From Brevundimonas denitrificans (lineage in GTDB: Bacteria; Pseudomonadota; Alphaproteobacteria; Caulobacterales; Caulobacteraceae): DNA of 39,417 nt. The notes below the pieces were generated by a model. That model was not told the DNA's origin, searched no databases, and was given only the letters and a program-made list of their open reading frames with translations. Position numbers and translations under genes: made by a program. The DNA lies in the NCBI RefSeq assembly GCF_030160755.1, contig NZ_BSOY01000033.1:1-39417 (forward strand). The letters run 5' to 3'. The first letter of the stretch is position 1; every line of letters begins with the position of its first letter. Positions 14,893 to 23,713 of the stretch are shown here, in pieces.

Positions 14893-16434
14893 ATGAGCAA
14901 CGCCTTCGCACCCCGGCCCTTTGACGAGTTCGACGACGAATTCGACCTCGACGCCGGCTATTCCACGCCCGGGCCCGCGACGCCGGCCCAGGCTGGTCCC
15001 GAGACGTCCGGGGAGGCCATCGCCGATCAGAGGCAGGCGCTGCAGTTCACCGCGCCGGCCCCTCCGGTTCCGTCGGTCCAGCCCGTCCTTGAACACCTGT
15101 CCGACGACGCGTCCATCCAGGGCGCCGGGTTCAACCCCGTCGGCGACCTGGTCGCGGGCGCCACGGCGGCCTTCTCGCCGATCAGCGTGAGCGGCGGCCA
15201 CAGCGTCGAGGTGTCGGTTCCGCGCATCGCCATCCATGTCTTCGCCGAGCGCCAGGACACCCTGGCCGCCGCCGAACGCGCCGGCCAGGATCGCCGGCTG
15301 TCGCGGGCGACGACCCAGATCCGCATCGGCGGCGTCGCCGCGGCGGTCGAGGCCTATCGGCACGAACCGACCCCGCCGCTGATCGTGGTCGAATGCATGA
15401 AGGACCCGCAGACGCTGCTGTGGGAAGTCGATCAACTGGCCGAGGTCTGTGACGCCGGCACCAAGGTGGTCGTGGTCGGCGCCACCAACGACATCCTGCT
15501 GTTCCGCGAACTTATGCGGCGCGGGGTCAGCGAATATCTGGTCGCGCCGCTGCAGCCGCTGCAGCTGATCTCGGCCATCGGCGGCCTGTTCGCCGATCCG
15601 GCCCAGCCGTTCGTCGGTCGCTCGATCGCCTTCGTCGGGGCGCGCGGCGGCACCGGCTCCAGCTCGGTCGCCCACAACACCGCCTATGCGATGAGCGAGC
15701 GGATCGGGGCCAACACCGTCATCGTCGACTATGATCTGCCGTTCGGCACCGCGGGACTGGACTTCAATCAGGATCCGCTGAGCGGCGTCGCCGACGCGCT
15801 CAGCCAACCGGACCGGCTCGACCCCGTGCTGCTGGACCGGATGATGGTCCGCTGCACCGACAAGCTCAGCCTGTTCGCCGCGCCGGCGACCCTCGACGTC
15901 GACTGGGACATCTCCCCGGAAGCCTTCGAGGAGGTGACGACCCAGATCCGCTCGACGGCGCCCTTCGTGGTGCTGGACCTGCCGCATCTCTGGTCCGGCT
16001 GGATGCGCCGCACCCTGATCGCCGCCGATGAGGTGGTGATCGTGGCGACGCCGGATCTGGCCAGCCTGCGCAATGCCAAGAACATGATCGACCTGATCAA
16101 ACAGGGCCGGCCCAATGACGCGCCGCCGCGGCTGGTTCTCAACCAGGTCGGCGTCCCCGGACGTCCGGAAATTCCGGCCAAGGATTTCGGCGCCGCCCTG
16201 GGGGTTCACCCCAGCCTGGTCATCCCGTTCGAACCCAAGGTCTTCGGCGCGGCCGCCAACAACGGCCAGATGATCCTCGACGCCGGCGGCAAGTCCAAGG
16301 CCGGCGAGGCTTTCCAGACCCTGGCCCAGATCGTCTCGCGCCGCGAACTGCCGCTGATCGCCGGGCCCAAGGGCAAGGCCGGCAAGGGCGAGGGCAAGTC
16401 CATGTTCTCCGGCCTGTTCAAGAAGAAGTCCTGA
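14893..16434 (+). CDS. cpaE: Pilus localisation ATPase-like protein CpaE (TadZ)
   Basis: CpaE is a ParA/MinD-related protein that places the Tad pilus at the cell pole. The 513 residues divide into a disordered acidic N-terminus (1-105), a receiver-like fold (about 110-235) and a P-loop domain from about 243. The Walker A-like sequence GARGGTGSSS (249-258) lacks the usual lysine before Ser/Thr, as is common in TadZ proteins, so ATP turnover may be weak or absent. A Lys/Gly-rich C-terminus closes the protein. It is followed three bases later by cpaF. Confidence 0.95.
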   Translation: MSNAFAPRPFDEFDDEFDLDAGYSTPGPATPAQAGPETSGEAIADQRQALQFTAPAPPVPSVQPVLEHLSDDASIQGAGFNPVGDLVAGATAAFSPISVSGGHSVEVSVPRIAIHVFAERQDTLAAAERAGQDRRLSRATTQIRIGGVAAAVEAYRHEPTPPLIVVECMKDPQTLLWEVDQLAEVCDAGTKVVVVGATNDILLFRELMRRGVSEYLVAPLQPLQLISAIGGLFADPAQPFVGRSIAFVGARGGTGSSSVAHNTAYAMSERIGANTVIVDYDLPFGTAGLDFNQDPLSGVADALSQPDRLDPVLLDRMMVRCTDKLSLFAAPATLDVDWDISPEAFEEVTTQIRSTAPFVVLDLPHLWSGWMRRTLIAADEVVIVATPDLASLRNAKNMIDLIKQGRPNDAPPRLVLNQVGVPGRPEIPAKDFGAALGVHPSLVIPFEPKVFGAAANNGQMILDAGGKSKAGEAFQTLAQIVSRRELPLIAGPKGKAGKGEGKSMFSGLFKKKS

Positions 16435-16437
16435 CGC

Positions 16438-18051
16438 GTGTTCGGCAAGCGCACAGGTCAGCCCGGAACGATCGCCACCGCGCCGCGGCCGGCGCCCGCG
16501 GCCCCGCCCGTCGCGCAACCGTCGCCCGGCGTCCAGGTTGAAGCCTTCGCCTTCGGCGGCGAACCGGACGCCGCCCAGCAGCAGGCGGCCGCGCGCAAGG
16601 CGGAATCCTACGCCGCCAAGCCCGCCTCCCCGGCCGCCGATCGACTGGACGCGCTGGCGTCGCGCCCCCGGCCCGACGCCGAGCCCGCGCGGGACAGGAA
16701 TGCGCCCGGCCCGAAGGCCACGCCCGGTTTCGAACAGCTGAAGAAGGCCCAGGCCGTCGCCGAGATCGTCCGCGAGCAGTCGGACTATTACCACGCCACC
16801 AAGACGACGATCTTCAACGCCCTGATGAACACCATCGACCTGGCCCAGCTGGCCCAGCTCGATACCAAGGCGGCGTCGGAAGAGATCCGCGACATCGTCG
16901 CCGAACTGGTGGCGATCAAGAACGTCTCCATGTCCGTGGCCGAGCAGGAGCATCTGGTCCAGGACATCGTCAACGACGTCCTCGGCTATGGCCCGCTGGA
17001 GCCGCTGCTGGCCCGCGACGACATCGCCGACATCATGGTCAACGGGGCCGGCCGGGTGTTCATCGAGGTGAACGGCAAGGTCCAGCTGACCAATGTCCGC
17101 TTCCGCGACAACAACCAGCTGATGAACATCTGCCAGCGGATCGTGTCGCAGGTCGGCCGCCGCGTGGACGAGAGCAGCCCGATCTGCGACGCCCGCCTGC
17201 CGGACGGTTCGCGGGTCAACGTCATCGCCCCGCCGCTGGCCATCGACGGCCCGACGCTGACGATCCGGAAGTTCAAGAAAGACAAGCTGACGATGAAGAA
17301 TCTGGTGGAGTATTCCTCCATCAGTCCCGAGGGCGCGCGCGTGCTCGGCGTCATCGGGGCCTCGCGCTGCAACCTCGTCATCTCCGGCGGCACCGGCTCC
17401 GGCAAGACGACGCTGCTGAACACCCTGACGGCCTTCATCGACCCGACCGAACGCGTCATCACCTGTGAGGACGCCGCGGAACTGCAGCTGCAGCAGCCGC
17501 ATGTGGTGCGCCTCGAAACCCGCCCGCCCAACCTTGAGGGCCAGGGCATGATCACCATGCGGGATCTGGTCAAGAACTGCCTGCGGATGCGCCCCGAGCG
17601 GATCATCGTCGGCGAGGTCCGCGGTCCGGAAGCCTTCGATCTGCTGCAGGCCATGAACACCGGTCACGACGGCTCCATGGGCACGCTGCACGCCAACAGC
17701 CCGCGCGAAGCCATCAGCCGGATGGAGTCGATGATCACCATGGGCGGCTACGGCCTGCCCTCGAAGACGATCCGCGAGATGATCGTCGGCTCGGTCGACG
17801 TCATCATCCAGGCCGCTCGCCTGCGCGACGGCTCGCGGCGCATCACCCACATCACCGAGGTGGTCGGGCTGGAGGGCGATGTGATCGTCACCCAGGATTT
17901 GTTCGTCTACGAAATCACCGGCGAAGACGAGAACGGCAAGATCATCGGCCGTCACCGTTCGACCGGCATCGCCCGTCCCCGCTTCTGGGACCGCGCCCGC
18001 TACTACGGGCTGGAGCGCGAGCTGGCCGAAGCCCTCGACGCGGCGGAGTAG
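16438..18051 (+). CDS. cpaF: Tad secretion ATPase CpaF (TadA)
   Basis: CpaF is the hexameric cytoplasmic motor that drives both extension and retraction of Tad pili. The 537-residue protein starts at GTG and has a disordered N-terminal 100 residues. The N-domain ends in DVLGYGPLEPLLARDDIADIMVNG, and the motor core carries Walker A SGGTGSGKTTLLN (316-328). An Asp box (VITCEDAAELQL), a Walker B-like RIIVGEVRGPEAFDLL and a His box (GHDGSMGTLHANS) follow. All key motor residues are present. tadB starts six bases after its stop. Confidence 0.97.
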   Translation: MFGKRTGQPGTIATAPRPAPAAPPVAQPSPGVQVEAFAFGGEPDAAQQQAAARKAESYAAKPASPAADRLDALASRPRPDAEPARDRNAPGPKATPGFEQLKKAQAVAEIVREQSDYYHATKTTIFNALMNTIDLAQLAQLDTKAASEEIRDIVAELVAIKNVSMSVAEQEHLVQDIVNDVLGYGPLEPLLARDDIADIMVNGAGRVFIEVNGKVQLTNVRFRDNNQLMNICQRIVSQVGRRVDESSPICDARLPDGSRVNVIAPPLAIDGPTLTIRKFKKDKLTMKNLVEYSSISPEGARVLGVIGASRCNLVISGGTGSGKTTLLNTLTAFIDPTERVITCEDAAELQLQQPHVVRLETRPPNLEGQGMITMRDLVKNCLRMRPERIIVGEVRGPEAFDLLQAMNTGHDGSMGTLHANSPREAISRMESMITMGGYGLPSKTIREMIVGSVDVIIQAARLRDGSRRITHITEVVGLEGDVIVTQDLFVYEITGEDENGKIIGRHRSTGIARPRFWDRARYYGLERELAEALDAAE

Positions 18052-18056
18052 GGCGG

Positions 18057-19034
18057 ATGCTCCCCATCCTCGCGGCGGTTCTGGCCTTCATCACCATCGG
18101 CGGACTGGGCTGGGCCTTCGTCGGCGGCGGCGACTCCACCGACGCGGCGGTCAAGCGCGCCCAGACCTTCGGCGGCCCGAAACAGAACAACGCCGCCGCC
18201 AAGAAGGCGGCCGCGGCCAATACGCCCGAGGCGCGCCGCAAACAGATCATGCAGCAGCTGCAGGAGTCCGAGCGGGCCGAGCGCAAGGCGCGGATCAGTC
18301 TCGCCGCCAAGCTGAAACAGGCCGGTCTGGCCACCAAGGTCTCGACCTTCTGGATCATCAGCGGCGTGCTGGGCGTCGTCGCCTTCCTGGCTCCGCTGCT
18401 GTTCGGGCTGAACATCCTGATCGGCGTGGGGGCCGGCGTCGTCTTCGGCCTGGGCTTTCCGCGCTGGGTCGTCGGCTTCCTGGGCAAGCGGCGGATGAAG
18501 AAATTCTCCGGCCATTTCGCCGACGCCGTCGACGTCATCGTGCGCGGCATCAAGTCCGGCCTGCCGGTCCACGACTGTTTCAAGATCATCGCCCGCGAAA
18601 GCCCGGCGCCCCTGGGGCCGGAATTCCAGAAGCTGGTCGAAGGCCTCGGCGTGGGGCTGACGCTCGCCCAGGCGCTGGACAAGATGTACGAGCGGATGCC
18701 GACGCCGGAGCTGAAATTCTTCTCCATCGTCATCGCCATCCAGCAGAAGACCGGCGGCAACCTGGCCGAGGCGCTGAACAACCTGTCGGTGGTGCTGCGC
18801 GCCCGCAAGATGATGGGCGAGAAGATCAAGGCCCTGTCGTCCGAGGCCACGGCCTCGGCCGGCATCATCGGCTCCCTGCCGCCCGCGGTGATGATCCTCG
18901 TCAGCCTGACGACGCCCGCCTACATGGCCCGGCTGTTCACCGACCCGCGCGGTCAATTCATGCTGCTGATCGCCGTGACGATGATGGCCTTCGGCGTCTT
19001 CGTGATGAAGAAAATGATCGCGTTCAAGTTCTAG
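18057..19034 (+). CDS. tadB: Tad inner-membrane platform protein TadB (CpaG)
   Basis: The 325-residue protein has an N-terminal membrane helix, a basic cytoplasmic stretch (RRKQIMQQLQESERAERKARI), two helices near 100-130, a T2SSF domain and a last membrane pair near the C-terminus. The domain includes FADAVDVIVRGIKSGLPVHDCFKIIA and FSIVIAIQQKTGGNLAEALNNLSVVLR. TadB and TadC form the platform on which CpaF acts. It is complete and separated from tadC by 16 bases. Confidence 0.95.
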   Translation: MLPILAAVLAFITIGGLGWAFVGGGDSTDAAVKRAQTFGGPKQNNAAAKKAAAANTPEARRKQIMQQLQESERAERKARISLAAKLKQAGLATKVSTFWIISGVLGVVAFLAPLLFGLNILIGVGAGVVFGLGFPRWVVGFLGKRRMKKFSGHFADAVDVIVRGIKSGLPVHDCFKIIARESPAPLGPEFQKLVEGLGVGLTLAQALDKMYERMPTPELKFFSIVIAIQQKTGGNLAEALNNLSVVLRARKMMGEKIKALSSEATASAGIIGSLPPAVMILVSLTTPAYMARLFTDPRGQFMLLIAVTMMAFGVFVMKKMIAFKF

Positions 19035-19050
19035 GGAACGGCTGGGTCCA

Positions 19051-20040
19051 ATGGTCGAGTTTTTCACCAACGTCCAGAATCTGCTGAGCCTCGGCGTGGG
19101 CGTGCTGGTGTTCGCCACCCTGATGACCCTGCTCAGCTCGTTCAGCGGCGGGGCCAAGCTGGAAAGCCGGTTGAAGGCCGTGGCGGTGCGGCGCGAGGAG
19201 CTGAAGCGGCGCTCGCGTCAGGCGATCGCCGCCCAGAATTCGGGGCCCCAGAACCTTCGCCACTCGGACGATGGCTTCAAGAAGCGCGTCGTCGAGCGGC
19301 TGAACCTGACCAAGCTGCTGGAAGACCCCAAGGTCGCCGAGAAGATGGCCCAGGCCGGCTATCGCGGGCCCAAGCCGCTGACGACCTTCTACTTCTTCCG
19401 CTTCTCCATGCCGTTCGTCTTCCTGGCGATCATCGCCTTCTACCTGTTCGTCTTCAACGATTTCGGCCTGCCGGTGATGACCCGCCTCACGGCCTGTATG
19501 TTCGCCGCGGTGATCGGCTTCTATGCGCCCAACATCTTCCTCTCCAACCGCATCTCAAAGCGGAAGACGTCGATCATGCAGGCGTTTCCGGATGCGCTGG
19601 ACCTGCTGCTGATCTGCGTCGAGGCGGGCATGTCGATCGAGGCGGCGATCCAGAAGGTCAGCCAGGAAATCGGCGGCTCGTCGATCGACCTGGCCGAGGA
19701 ACTGACCCTGCTGTCGGCCGAGCTCAGCTACCTGCCCGACCGCCGCATGGCCTATGAGGGTCTGGCCAAGCGGACCAACCATCCGGGCGTGAAATCGGTG
19801 GCCACGGCCATGACCCAGGCCGAGACCTATGGCACGCCGCTGGGCACCGCGCTGCGGACGATGGCCAAGGAAAACCGCGAGATGCGGCTTTCGGCGGCCG
19901 AGAAGAAGGCCGCCGCCCTGCCGGCGAAACTGACCGTGCCGATGATCCTGTTCTTCCTGCCGGTGCTGTTCATCGTCATCCTGACCCCGGCCATCATCAG
20001 CATCCAGGACACGATGGCCGCCGGCGCCGGGGGCGGCTGA
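19051..20040 (+). CDS. tadC: Tad inner-membrane platform protein TadC (CpaH)
   Basis: The 329-residue protein is the second platform subunit. It has one membrane helix at the N-terminus, a charged region, two helices around 110-165, and the T2SSF core. The core includes FPDALDLLLICVEAGMSIEAAIQKV and YEGLAKRTNHPGVKSVATAMTQAETYGTPLG. A final helix, PMILFFLPVLFIVILTPAII, closes it. It ends the rightward Tad operon: the next gene is convergent, with its stop two bases away. No separate TadD gene follows in this window. Confidence 0.95.
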   Translation: MVEFFTNVQNLLSLGVGVLVFATLMTLLSSFSGGAKLESRLKAVAVRREELKRRSRQAIAAQNSGPQNLRHSDDGFKKRVVERLNLTKLLEDPKVAEKMAQAGYRGPKPLTTFYFFRFSMPFVFLAIIAFYLFVFNDFGLPVMTRLTACMFAAVIGFYAPNIFLSNRISKRKTSIMQAFPDALDLLLICVEAGMSIEAAIQKVSQEIGGSSIDLAEELTLLSAELSYLPDRRMAYEGLAKRTNHPGVKSVATAMTQAETYGTPLGTALRTMAKENREMRLSAAEKKAAALPAKLTVPMILFFLPVLFIVILTPAIISIQDTMAAGAGGG

Positions 20041-20042
20041 TC

Positions 20043-20477
20043 TCAGGCCTCGGCCGCGGCCTTCCAGGCCTCGGCGACCGCGTCGACCGCGTGCCGCAGA
20101 TGGCGGCGGTTCTTGTCGAAGAACATCTCGCCGCGCAGGCCCGAGAAGATGAAGCCGTTGGCGACGATGCAGCTGTTCGGCTCGTCCAGCGGCTCGATCT
20201 CGAAATAGCGCATCGAGCGGAACCACAGGCCGCGGTTCTCGGCCCACACCAGTTGCGACCAGGGCTGCCAGTCGCCGACGCGGGTCGCGGCGCGGCGCTC
20301 GGGCAGATCGCCGATCTTTTCGGTCAGGGCGATGTCGGCGCCGAAGGCGATCGTGCCTTCAAGCCCGGTCTCGACCGGATTCCACCGGTCCCAGCCCGGC
20401 AGGTCCGCGATCAGCTCCCAGATCTGGTCAGGGGTGGCGCGCACGCCGATGCGGCGCTCGATACGGGCGATGTCCAT
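20043..20477 (-). CDS. SRPBCC-fold protein
   Basis: The 144-residue protein has the START/Bet v1-like (SRPBCC) layout. It begins with RRIGVRATPDQIWELIADLPGWDRWNPVETGLEG and continues through alternating strands to a C-terminal helix (HLRHAVDAVAEAWKAAA). Such proteins bind hydrophobic ligands in a central pocket. The polyketide cyclase/dehydrase-like subgroup fits best, but no ligand can be named. It lies 58 bases after the MFS gene on the same strand and could be cotranscribed with it. Confidence 0.85.
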   Translation of the reverse strand: MDIARIERRIGVRATPDQIWELIADLPGWDRWNPVETGLEGTIAFGADIALTEKIGDLPERRAATRVGDWQPWSQLVWAENRGLWFRSMRYFEIEPLDEPNSCIVANGFIFSGLRGEMFFDKNRRHLRHAVDAVAEAWKAAAEA

Positions 20478-20535
20478 GGCCCCGATCTGCCACGGCTTTG
20501 GGACCGGGAAAAGGCCCCGGAGATGCTCGAGGCGG

Positions 20536-21837
20536 TCAGCGATTGCCTTCCGGACCCGGCTGCGACGCGGGCGGCGTCTCGGGCGAGGGCGTCTCGTCGC
20601 GGTCGGGCAGGTCCGGCGGACCGGCGCGCAGCCTCGGATTGATGAAGCACAGGGCCGTCGCGGCGGCCAGCAGCACGGCGTTGGCGATGAAGGGCGCCGG
20701 TTCGGCCAGCTCGTACAGGGCCACGCCGATCACCGGCGGGGCGAGGAAGCTGAGTCCGGCCAGCGACATCATCAGGCCGGCGATGGCCCCCTGTTCGTGC
20801 GGGCCCACCGACAGGGATGATCCGGCCGTGAACCCGGGCCGGGCGAAGCCGACGCCCATGGAAACCACGGCATAGCCGACGACGACCCCGTAGTAGCCCG
20901 GCGCTGCGATGCTCATCAGGTTTCCGACCAGGGCCAGGGCCGCGCCCCAGCGCATCAGGTCGGCGGGCTGCAGCTTGAGCAGCGGGATCAGACCCCACTG
21001 GGCCATCAAGGTGGCGGCGGCGCCCGCCAGCATGGCGATGCCGATGAAGGGCTGGGCGTCGCGGACGGCGATTCCCGTCGCCGACAACTCATCGATGATA
21101 TGAAAGCCCAGCACCGAGATATTGGCCGCCTGGGCTCCGGTCACGAACAGGCCGTAGAGCAGATAACCGCGCACGCGCCGGTCCTTCCACAGCCCCTTGC
21201 CGGCGTCGCCGCGATGGCCGCTGGGCGAAGGGACGCGCACCACCTCGCCGCTCGGCAGTTTGCGCCAGACCACGATCAGCACCACGGCCCCGAACAGGGC
21301 GAAGGCGTACATGGGACCGGCGAGACCGATCAGCGGCAGGACGAAAAAGGGCGCCAGCGCCGGGCCGATCACCGTGCCCAGCCCCTGGGCCGAGGCCAGC
21401 AGCGACATGGCCTGGGTGCGCTGTTCCGGAGTCGTGCGGTCGGCGACATAGGCTTGGGAGGCGATCGGCGCGGCCGAACCAAAGACGCCGTAGATGGTGC
21501 GCGCCACCGCCATCAGCACGAAGGCCACCCCGGCGCTGAGCCACTGCTCCAGTCCCGAAGTGGCGGCCAGGCCGAAGCCGCTCATCGAGACGATGAAGCC
21601 GGCCAGGCCGATCATCATGACCCGCTTGCGGCCAAGGGTGTCGGACAGCCGCGCCCAGAAGGGCGAGGCGACGGTCCACATCAGGGCCGAGATGGCGAAG
21701 GCCCCGGCGACGAGGGTGTCCGAAAGCCGGAACTCGCGCCCGATGGCGGGCAGCACCGACTGCAGCGCCATGTTTCCCGCCGCCGCGATCAGGCTGACGG
21801 CGAACAGGATGGCGAAGGCGGGGGAGCGAAGGTTCAC
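20536..21837 (-). CDS. MFS transporter (TetA-like drug-efflux type)
   Basis: The 433-residue protein has twelve hydrophobic segments. The MFS signature is at the loop between helices 2 and 3 (ARLSDTLGRKRVMM), and helix 5 has GLGTVIGPALAPFF, the antiporter-type motif C. These point to a proton-driven exporter of the DHA1 family; the substrate is unknown. It starts at GTG. The C-terminus is a 40-residue Pro/Glu-rich cytoplasmic tail. It is divergent from the M20 gene, and a palindrome lies 28 bases upstream of its start. Confidence 0.9.
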   Translation of the reverse strand: MNLRSPAFAILFAVSLIAAAGNMALQSVLPAIGREFRLSDTLVAGAFAISALMWTVASPFWARLSDTLGRKRVMMIGLAGFIVSMSGFGLAATSGLEQWLSAGVAFVLMAVARTIYGVFGSAAPIASQAYVADRTTPEQRTQAMSLLASAQGLGTVIGPALAPFFVLPLIGLAGPMYAFALFGAVVLIVVWRKLPSGEVVRVPSPSGHRGDAGKGLWKDRRVRGYLLYGLFVTGAQAANISVLGFHIIDELSATGIAVRDAQPFIGIAMLAGAAATLMAQWGLIPLLKLQPADLMRWGAALALVGNLMSIAAPGYYGVVVGYAVVSMGVGFARPGFTAGSSLSVGPHEQGAIAGLMMSLAGLSFLAPPVIGVALYELAEPAPFIANAVLLAAATALCFINPRLRAGPPDLPDRDETPSPETPPASQPGPEGNR

Positions 21838-21864
21838 CGACGCAGTCTAGGCCCGCCGCCGCCC

Positions 21865-21880
21865 TGCGTCATCTGACGCA
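21865..21880. promoter_or_regulatory. Palindrome TGCGTCA-TC-TGACGCA, candidate operator
   Basis: Two perfect seven-base arms with a two-base centre lie in the divergent region between the MFS gene (start 21837) and the M20 gene (start 21959). The position suits control of one or both genes. No regulator gene is adjacent. Confidence 0.45.
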
Positions 21881-21958
21881 TATAACCTCTTTGTTTCAGT
21901 TCTTGCGCCGATCCCACGGTCCGCGCACGGTAGCGGTTCTCGGACATTGGGGACCGCC

Positions 21959-23275
21959 ATGACCTTCCGCCGCCTGCTCGCCGTCTCCACCCTGTCGTTG
22001 GCCCTGTCCGCGGGCCTGGTCCACGCCCAGACCGCGCCGGTCGCCCTGGATCGCATTGAAGCGGCGGTGACGGCGGAGATGCCGAAGGTCGTCGCCTGGC
22101 GCCGCGACCTGCACGCCAACCCCGAGCTGGGCTTCGCCGAGACGCGCACCGCCGCCCTGGTGGCCGCGCATCTGCGGGCGCTCGGGATGGAGGTTCGCAC
22201 GGAGGTGGGCAAGACCGGCGTCGTCGGCGTGCTGCGCGGCGGACGGCCGGGCGGGGTCGTCGCCCTGAGGGCCGACATGGACGCCCTGCCGGTTCTGGAG
22301 GCGACGGGCCTGCCCTTCGCCTCGACCGCGACCGGGACCTATATGGGCAATACGGTGCCGGTCGCCCACGCCTGTGGCCACGACGCCCATGTCGCCATGC
22401 TGATGGGCGCCGCCGAGGTGCTGGCCGGGATGAAGGCCGACATCCCCGGGACGGTCGTCTTCATCTTCCAGCCCGCCGAGGAAGGGGCGCCTCCGGGCGA
22501 ACCGCTGGGCGGCGCGCGGCTGATGATCCAGGAAGGGGCGCTGGCTGACCCGCGGCCCGAGGCCATCTTCGGCCTGCACGTCGTGCCGGGACGGCCGGGG
22601 ACGCTGTTCTATCGCCCGCGCGGATTCATGGCGGCCTCGGACCGCGTCGACGTCACCCTGCATGGCCGCCAGACCCACGGCGCCTGGCCGTGGAAGGGCG
22701 TCGACGTCATCGCCGTGGCGGCCCAGATCGTCCAGACCATCAACACCCTGACCGCGCGGACCATCGACCCGACCACGACGCCGACGGTCTTCACCATCGC
22801 CACCCTCGACGCCGGGGTCCGCTACAACATCATTCCCGAGGAGGCGACGCTGTCAGGCACGCTGCGCACCTTCGACATCGCCCAGCGCGACGACCTGGTG
22901 GCCCGCACCCGCGTCGCCATCGACAATGTCGCCGAGACCTATGGCGCGACGGCCGAGTTTTCGGTGCGCCAGAACGCGGCGCTGGTGTTCAACAATGAGG
23001 CGCTGTCGGCCTGGCTGGCCCCGGTCCTGACCGAGGCGGCGGGCGAGGGGAACGTCAATCCGGCCACGCCGCCGACGACCGTGGCCGAGGACTTCAGCTA
23101 TCTGTCGCAGGAGGTGCCGGGCGTCTTCTACCACCTCGGCGGCTCCAAGGACGGCGTCGATCCGTCGACCTCGCCGCCGAACCATTCGCCGGGTTTCGAC
23201 GTCAATGAGGCGGTCCTGCCGGTCGGCGTCCGCGCCCATGTGCTGAGCGCGATCCGGTTTCTGGAGCGCGACTGA
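21959..23275 (+). CDS. Secreted M20D-family amidohydrolase
   Basis: From ATG 21959 the protein has 438 residues. It has a signal peptide ending near VHAQ, so it acts in the periplasm. The M20D pattern is clear: WRRDLHANPELGF, LRADMDALPVLE, the metal-binding HACGHDAHVAMLMGAA, FIFQPAEEG and GLHVVPG, with TTVAEDFSYLSQEVPG near the C-terminus. Relatives hydrolyse N-acyl amino acids or IAA-amino acid conjugates. The exact substrate is not readable from sequence. The dimerisation domain lies near 180-300. A small coiled-coil protein starts three bases after the stop. Confidence 0.93.
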   Translation: MTFRRLLAVSTLSLALSAGLVHAQTAPVALDRIEAAVTAEMPKVVAWRRDLHANPELGFAETRTAALVAAHLRALGMEVRTEVGKTGVVGVLRGGRPGGVVALRADMDALPVLEATGLPFASTATGTYMGNTVPVAHACGHDAHVAMLMGAAEVLAGMKADIPGTVVFIFQPAEEGAPPGEPLGGARLMIQEGALADPRPEAIFGLHVVPGRPGTLFYRPRGFMAASDRVDVTLHGRQTHGAWPWKGVDVIAVAAQIVQTINTLTARTIDPTTTPTVFTIATLDAGVRYNIIPEEATLSGTLRTFDIAQRDDLVARTRVAIDNVAETYGATAEFSVRQNAALVFNNEALSAWLAPVLTEAAGEGNVNPATPPTTVAEDFSYLSQEVPGVFYHLGGSKDGVDPSTSPPNHSPGFDVNEAVLPVGVRAHVLSAIRFLERD

Positions 23276-23278
23276 CCC

Positions 23279-23476
23279 GTGGCCGACAGCGAACTGGAGC
23301 AGCTGAAGGCGCGCCGGGTGACCGCCCTCTATCGCCTCGACCTCATCGGCAAGGGCGCGCAGCTCACCTATGACGACGGCACGCCGGTGGACATGAAGTC
23401 CGAACAGGCGCGGCTGCAGGAGATGGTCGCCGACCTCGACCGGCGGATCGCCCGGCTGGAGGCGACGCTGCACTGA
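23279..23476 (+). CDS. Small coiled-coil protein, unknown function
   Basis: The 65-residue frame starts at GTG three bases after the amidohydrolase stop. It has a helical N-terminus (DSELEQLKARRVTALYRLD), a short TYDDGTPVDMKSE turn and a second heptad-like helix (LQEMVADLDRRIARLEATL). The two helices could form a hairpin coiled coil. No family is recognised. Its close spacing and normal codon use support a real gene. Confidence 0.6.
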   Translation: MADSELEQLKARRVTALYRLDLIGKGAQLTYDDGTPVDMKSEQARLQEMVADLDRRIARLEATLH

Positions 23477-23575
23477 CGGCGGACCCCGGCTTCGCGCGGA
23501 AGGCCGGCAACCACGTTTCTCAATGCCCCGGCAAGGAACCCGGCGCATCCTTCGGGGGTCGAACCGGAGAGGGTC

Positions 23576-23713
23576 ATGAGCAATCTGCCCGTTCAACTGC
23601 CGCCCATGAGGCTGCAACGCCGCGGCAGTCTTCGGCGCGAGGTCTTCTATTTTCTGGTCGCCTTCGCGGCGATGTTCGGCGGCGCCCTGCTGGCGCTCGA
23701 CCTGCTGTCGTAG
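23576..23713 (+). CDS. Small single-span membrane protein
   Basis: This 45-residue frame has a strong ribosome-binding site (GGAGAGG, five bases before the ATG). It encodes a basic N-terminus (MRLQRRGSLRREVFYF) and one membrane helix (LVAFAAMFGGALLALDLL). Its last 67 bases overlap the 3' end of the convergent dapE frame. The layout fits a small tail-anchored membrane protein, but no family is known and the overlap keeps confidence moderate. Confidence 0.5.
   Translation: MSNLPVQLPPMRLQRRGSLRREVFYFLVAFAAMFGGALLALDLLS

Noticed and set aside
14191..17955. Minus-strand open frame of 1254 codons
   Set aside because: It is antisense to cpaD, cpaE and cpaF, shows His/Gly/Arg-rich low-complexity sequence without domains, and arises from high-GC codon bias.
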